This document shows positions 24,120 to 26,994 of a stretch of 26,994 nt of DNA, in pieces; the stretch's first letter is position 1, and each line of letters starts with the position of its first letter. The position numbers were made by a program, and so were the translations under genes. Under the pieces are notes generated by a model. It was not told the DNA's origin. It worked only from the letters and a program-made list of their open reading frames with translations, and made no database searches. This stretch comes from JACDAN01 sp036380355 (GTDB taxonomy: Bacteria; Actinomycetota; Thermoleophilia; Gaiellales; Gaiellaceae), in NCBI GenBank assembly GCA_036380355.1, contig DASVEW010000080.1:1-26994 (forward strand), read 5' to 3'.

Positions 24120-25183
24120 GCCGCTTCGAGGCGTTCGCGGATCGTGCGGAGCCGCGCCTCTTGCTCGACGAACGCTTGCACGACCTGCGGATCGAACTGC
24201 CTGCCGGACTGCTGGACGAGCTCGCGGCCCGCATCGTCCCAGCGGCGGGCGCGGCGATACGGCCGGTCGCTCGTCATCGCATCGAGGGCGTCCGCGACGG
24301 CAAAGACGCGCGCCGCGGCCGGGATGTCGGTCCCGGCCAGGCCGTCGGGGTACCCCTCGCCGTCCCAGCGCTCGTGGTGCGACCGCACGATCCGCAGGCC
24401 CTCGCCGTGGAAGAACGCGACCCCGGAAAGCACCTGCTCGCCGAGCACCGTGTGCGTCTTCATCAGGCGCTCCTCCGCCGCGGTCAGGGGCTTCGGCTTC
24501 TGGAGGATGCGATCGGGGATCCCGATCTTGCCCACGTCGTGGAGCAGGAACCCGTACTCGGTGCTGGGGTCCTCGAGCAGCGCCGGCTCGACGGCCCGAG
24601 CGAGCTCCATCGCGTACTGCTGGACCCGCTGGGAGTGCTGGCGCGTGCCCGTGTCCTTCGACTCGAGGGCGCTGGCGAGCGCCGCGACAGTCTCCCGGTA
24701 GGCGGCCTGGACGAGCGCCCGCTGGCCCTTCTCGATCTCCAGCACGTGGCGAAGGTCGCGGGCGTACAGGAGCAGCTGCTCCTCCGGGTCGTCCGAGCGA
24801 ACCGACCGGAACGGGATCCCGTACCGCGACCCGGCGAGCTGCTCGACGACGGCGAGGAGCTGGAGCGGGCTGAACGGCTTCCGGACTGCGGCGTCGGCCC
24901 CCGCCCGCTCGGCCGCCTCGGCCGTGCCTCCCTGGGACCCGCTGAGCATGACGACCGCGATCCCTTCGGTGACCGGATCGCGCTTGAGCCGCCGGCAGAA
25001 CTCGAGCCCGTCCATCCCGGGCATGCGAACGTCGAGGACGACCACTTCGGGCGGCCGCTCCAGGATCGAACGCTCCGCGGCAGGAGCGTCCTCGGCCTCG
25101 TCGACGTCGATGTCGAACACCTCGAACGTCGTCCGAAGCAGCATCCGCAGCGCCGCGTCGTCGTCTACGAGCAGAACCCGCAT
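24116..25183 (-). CDS. Response regulator with HD-GYP c-di-GMP phosphodiesterase domain
   Basis: A 355-residue RpfG-like protein. The receiver domain (1-118) has the phospho-acceptor D51 in VVLDVRMPG, the acidic DDD at 7-9, and K102 in RKPF. A linker helix leads to the HD-GYP domain (about 165-340), with LLHDVGKIGIPD (H215-D216) and the full HHERWDGEGYPDGL signature (269-282). Expected activity is hydrolysis of cyclic di-GMP, switched by phosphorylation from an unlinked histidine kinase, since none is encoded here. Start is ATG at 25181-25183 with a good GGAGG 6 nt upstream, one of the few clear Shine-Dalgarno sites in this window. Its TAG overlaps the DUF4349 TAG within CCTAGG. Confidence 0.95.
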   Translation of the reverse strand: MRVLLVDDDAALRMLLRTTFEVFDIDVDEAEDAPAAERSILERPPEVVVLDVRMPGMDGLEFCRRLKRDPVTEGIAVVMLSGSQGGTAEAAERAGADAAVRKPFSPLQLLAVVEQLAGSRYGIPFRSVRSDDPEEQLLLYARDLRHVLEIEKGQRALVQAAYRETVAALASALESKDTGTRQHSQRVQQYAMELARAVEPALLEDPSTEYGFLLHDVGKIGIPDRILQKPKPLTAAEERLMKTHTVLGEQVLSGVAFFHGEGLRIVRSHHERWDGEGYPDGLAGTDIPAAARVFAVADALDAMTSDRPYRRARRWDDAGRELVQQSGRQFDPQVVQAFVEQEARLRTIRERLEAA

Positions 25184-25254
25184 CCCAAGCCTCCGTGCTA
25201 GGACCCAGGGTGCCTATCGGCTGCCGCGGCCTACCCCTTTAGGGTGAGTTCACC
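25184..25254. other. Spacer between leuS and the response regulator, with two small dyads
   Basis: 71 bp. It contains GGTGAGTTCACC (25243-25254; five-pair arms around GT) beside CCCTTTAGGG (25235-25244). The first abuts the leuS stop. Neither has a T-run in the leuS direction, so a standard terminator is not supported. The GGAGG of the response regulator gene is at its left end. Confidence 0.35.
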
Positions 25255-26994
25255 TTACTTGGTGACGATGTTCACGAGCTTCCTGGGCACGACGATCGTC
25301 TTCCGGATCTCGGTGCCGTCCAGGTGGGCCTGAACCCGGGGCGAGGCCTTCGCCAGCTCGACAAGCTCGTCCTCGGGCAGATCGGCCGGGACCTCGACGC
25401 GGTCTCGCACCCGCCCGTCGACCTGGATCACCAGCTCGAAGGTGTCGCGCTCCAGCATTGCCGGATCGGCCTGCGGCCACGGCTCCTCCCACAGTCGCTC
25501 GTGGCCCAGCCGCTGCCACAGCTCCTCGGCAACGTGCGGCGCATACGGTTGGATCAGCGAGACGGCCGTCTCGGCGGCGAAGCGCGCGGCGGGGTCCTCC
25601 GGTGCCCGCGCCAGCTCGTTCGTCAGCTCCATCACCGCGGAGATCGGCGTGTGGAACTGGAACCGGCGCTCGATGTCGTCCGTGACCTTGGCAACCGTGG
25701 TGTGGGCCTTCCGGGCGAGCGGCGTGTCAGCGGCGCCGTCCGTCGGGGCACGCTCCGCGGCCTCGAGCACGACCCGCCAGAGGCGCCGGAGGAAGCGGAC
25801 GATGCCCTCGATGCCGGTGTCCGTCCACTCCATGTCCTGGTCGGCCGGGCCCATGAAGAGGATGTAGGTGCGGACCGCGTCCGCGCCGTACTCGTCCACG
25901 AGCGCGTCCGGACCGGCCACGTTCCCTCGCGACTTCGACATCTTCCAGCCGCCCATCTGCACCCACCCCTGGTGGAACAGGCGCCCGAACGGCTCGCCGA
26001 AGCCGACCAGCCCCATCTCCTTCATCACGCGGACGAAGAACCGCGAGTAGAGCAGGTGCCCGGTCGCGTGGTCGATTCCGCCGATGTACTGCGTGACGGG
26101 GCACCAGTAGTCCACGAGGCGCCGGTCGAACGGTGCCTGGTCGTTGCGGGGATCGACGTAGCGGAGGTAGTACCAGGACGAATCGACGAACGTGTCCATC
26201 GTGTCGGCCTCGCGGCGGCCGGTCTTGCCGCAGTTCGGACAGGGGACGTGGAGCCACTCTTCGTTGGACGCCAGCGGAGGCACGCCCTTCGGCCGGTAGT
26301 CCTCGACCTCCGGTAGCTCGACCGGCAGCTCCTCCTCCGGGACCGGGACCATGCCGCAGTCGTCGCAGTAGACGATCGGGATCGGCGCGCCCCAATACCG
26401 CTGGCGGGAGAAGCTCCAGTCGCGGAGCCGGTAGCTGACCGCCTGTCGGCCCCTGCCCTGCTCCTCCAGCCACTCGACGATCTTCCGCCGGCCCTCCTCG
26501 ACGGGAAGCCCCGTGAACTCGCCGGAGTTGACCAGCAGGCCGCACTCCTCGTCGATCACCTCGCGGATCGGCAGCGCGAAGGTCTCGGCGAACTCGCGAT
26601 CGCGCTCGTCGTGCGCGGGTACGGCCATGATCGCGCCGGTGCCGTACTCCATCAGGACGTAGTCGGCCACCCACACCGGCAGTTGCTCACCGTTGACGGG
26701 ATTCGTCGCGTAGTGGCCCGTGAAGACGCCGGTCTTGACCTCCTCGGTCGCCCGAGCCTCGCCACGGCGGCCCGCCGTCCGCCTGACGTAGTCCTCCACC
26801 GCGTCGTCCGCGATGCGCGCGACCAGCGGGTGCTCGGGCGCCAGGACGAAGAACGTCGCGCCGAAGAGCGTGTCGGGCCGCGTGGTGAAGACCGGGACGT
26901 CGGCGTCCAGCTCCTCGATCCGGAACAGGATCTCGGCGCCCTCCGAACGGCCGATCCAGTTGCGCTGGATCGTCTTCGTGCGCTCGGGCCACTC
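25255..26994 (-). CDS. leuS: Leucyl-tRNA synthetase (partial, N-terminus off the right edge)
   Basis: Class I synthetase charging tRNA-Leu. The visible 579 residues run from the beginning of the CP1 editing domain to the stop (TAA, 25255-25257). NWIGRSEG and FTTRPDTLFGATFFVLAPEHPLV are editing-domain blocks. MDTFVDSSWYYLRY, the CPNCG half-knuckle and KMSKS (near 25930-25944) belong to the catalytic core. The anticodon-binding and C-terminal domains follow, ending with the Leu-specific KTIVVPRKLVNIV. HIGH and the first part of the Rossmann fold lie beyond the window. The frame is open to the edge with no damage. Confidence 0.98.
   Translation of the reverse strand, partial: EWPERTKTIQRNWIGRSEGAEILFRIEELDADVPVFTTRPDTLFGATFFVLAPEHPLVARIADDAVEDYVRRTAGRRGEARATEEVKTGVFTGHYATNPVNGEQLPVWVADYVLMEYGTGAIMAVPAHDERDREFAETFALPIREVIDEECGLLVNSGEFTGLPVEEGRRKIVEWLEEQGRGRQAVSYRLRDWSFSRQRYWGAPIPIVYCDDCGMVPVPEEELPVELPEVEDYRPKGVPPLASNEEWLHVPCPNCGKTGRREADTMDTFVDSSWYYLRYVDPRNDQAPFDRRLVDYWCPVTQYIGGIDHATGHLLYSRFFVRVMKEMGLVGFGEPFGRLFHQGWVQMGGWKMSKSRGNVAGPDALVDEYGADAVRTYILFMGPADQDMEWTDTGIEGIVRFLRRLWRVVLEAAERAPTDGAADTPLARKAHTTVAKVTDDIERRFQFHTPISAVMELTNELARAPEDPAARFAAETAVSLIQPYAPHVAEELWQRLGHERLWEEPWPQADPAMLERDTFELVIQVDGRVRDRVEVPADLPEDELVELAKASPRVQAHLDGTEIRKTIVVPRKLVNIVTK

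Overview
The window is high-GC DNA (roughly 70% by eye) with almost no non-coding space. Nearly every base lies in one of 28 protein genes, and no intergenic gap exceeds about 130 bp. Gene content, frequent GTG starts, promoters of the type TANNNT placed 6-9 nt before a start codon, and 4-bp ATGA/GTGA gene overlaps suggest a deep-branching actinobacterium, most likely class Thermoleophilia (Gaiella/Solirubrobacter relatives). That assignment is inference from style and gene order, not from a search. I see no tRNA, rRNA, CRISPR array, insertion sequence, phage gene or integron, so this is mainly chromosomal core.

Layout, left to right. (1) 1-1807, minus: deoC and an overlapping aldehyde dehydrogenase cut by the left edge, plausibly a deoxyribose/acetaldehyde pair. 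(2) 1867-3840, plus: a class I methyltransferase coupled by ATGA to an FRG-domain protein, then a DUF1761 membrane protein; this is the most accessory-looking stretch. (3) 3957-7243, minus: phoH-ybeY-(undecaprenol kinase::PAP2 fusion)-cdd-era, tightly coupled. (4) 7267-8646, plus: a PLP-dependent decarboxylase divergent from phoH, with -10 elements that overlap on opposite strands. (5) 8775-13682, minus: hrcA-dnaJ-prmA-mtaB-HIT-yqeY, a heat-shock and translation-modification operon. (6) 13730-18246, minus: murJ-lepA-hemW. (7) 18355-18615, plus: rpsT with a terminator-like hairpin in its leader. (8) 18645-22519, minus: comEA-comEC-holA, linking DNA uptake with the polymerase III delta subunit. 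(9) 22613-24119, plus: an ECF sigma factor overlapping a DUF4349 membrane protein, probably its sensor or regulator. (10) 24116-25183, minus: a REC-HD-GYP response regulator. (11) 25255-26994, minus: the C-terminal two-thirds or so of leuS, cut by the right edge.

The most interesting material lies in expression signals rather than in an exotic island. Many operon-leading genes look leaderless. phoH and the decarboxylase share the central TA of two opposed -10 boxes. murJ appears to be preceded by a leaderless five-codon minicistron whose stop overlaps its GTG. rpsT carries a candidate attenuator. Two genes (the HIT protein and prmA) have no usable ATG/GTG/TTG at the expected N-terminus and appear to start at CTG. 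Protein-level points of interest are the lipid-carrier kinase-phosphatase fusion, the sigma/DUF4349 pair and the methyltransferase/FRG pair.
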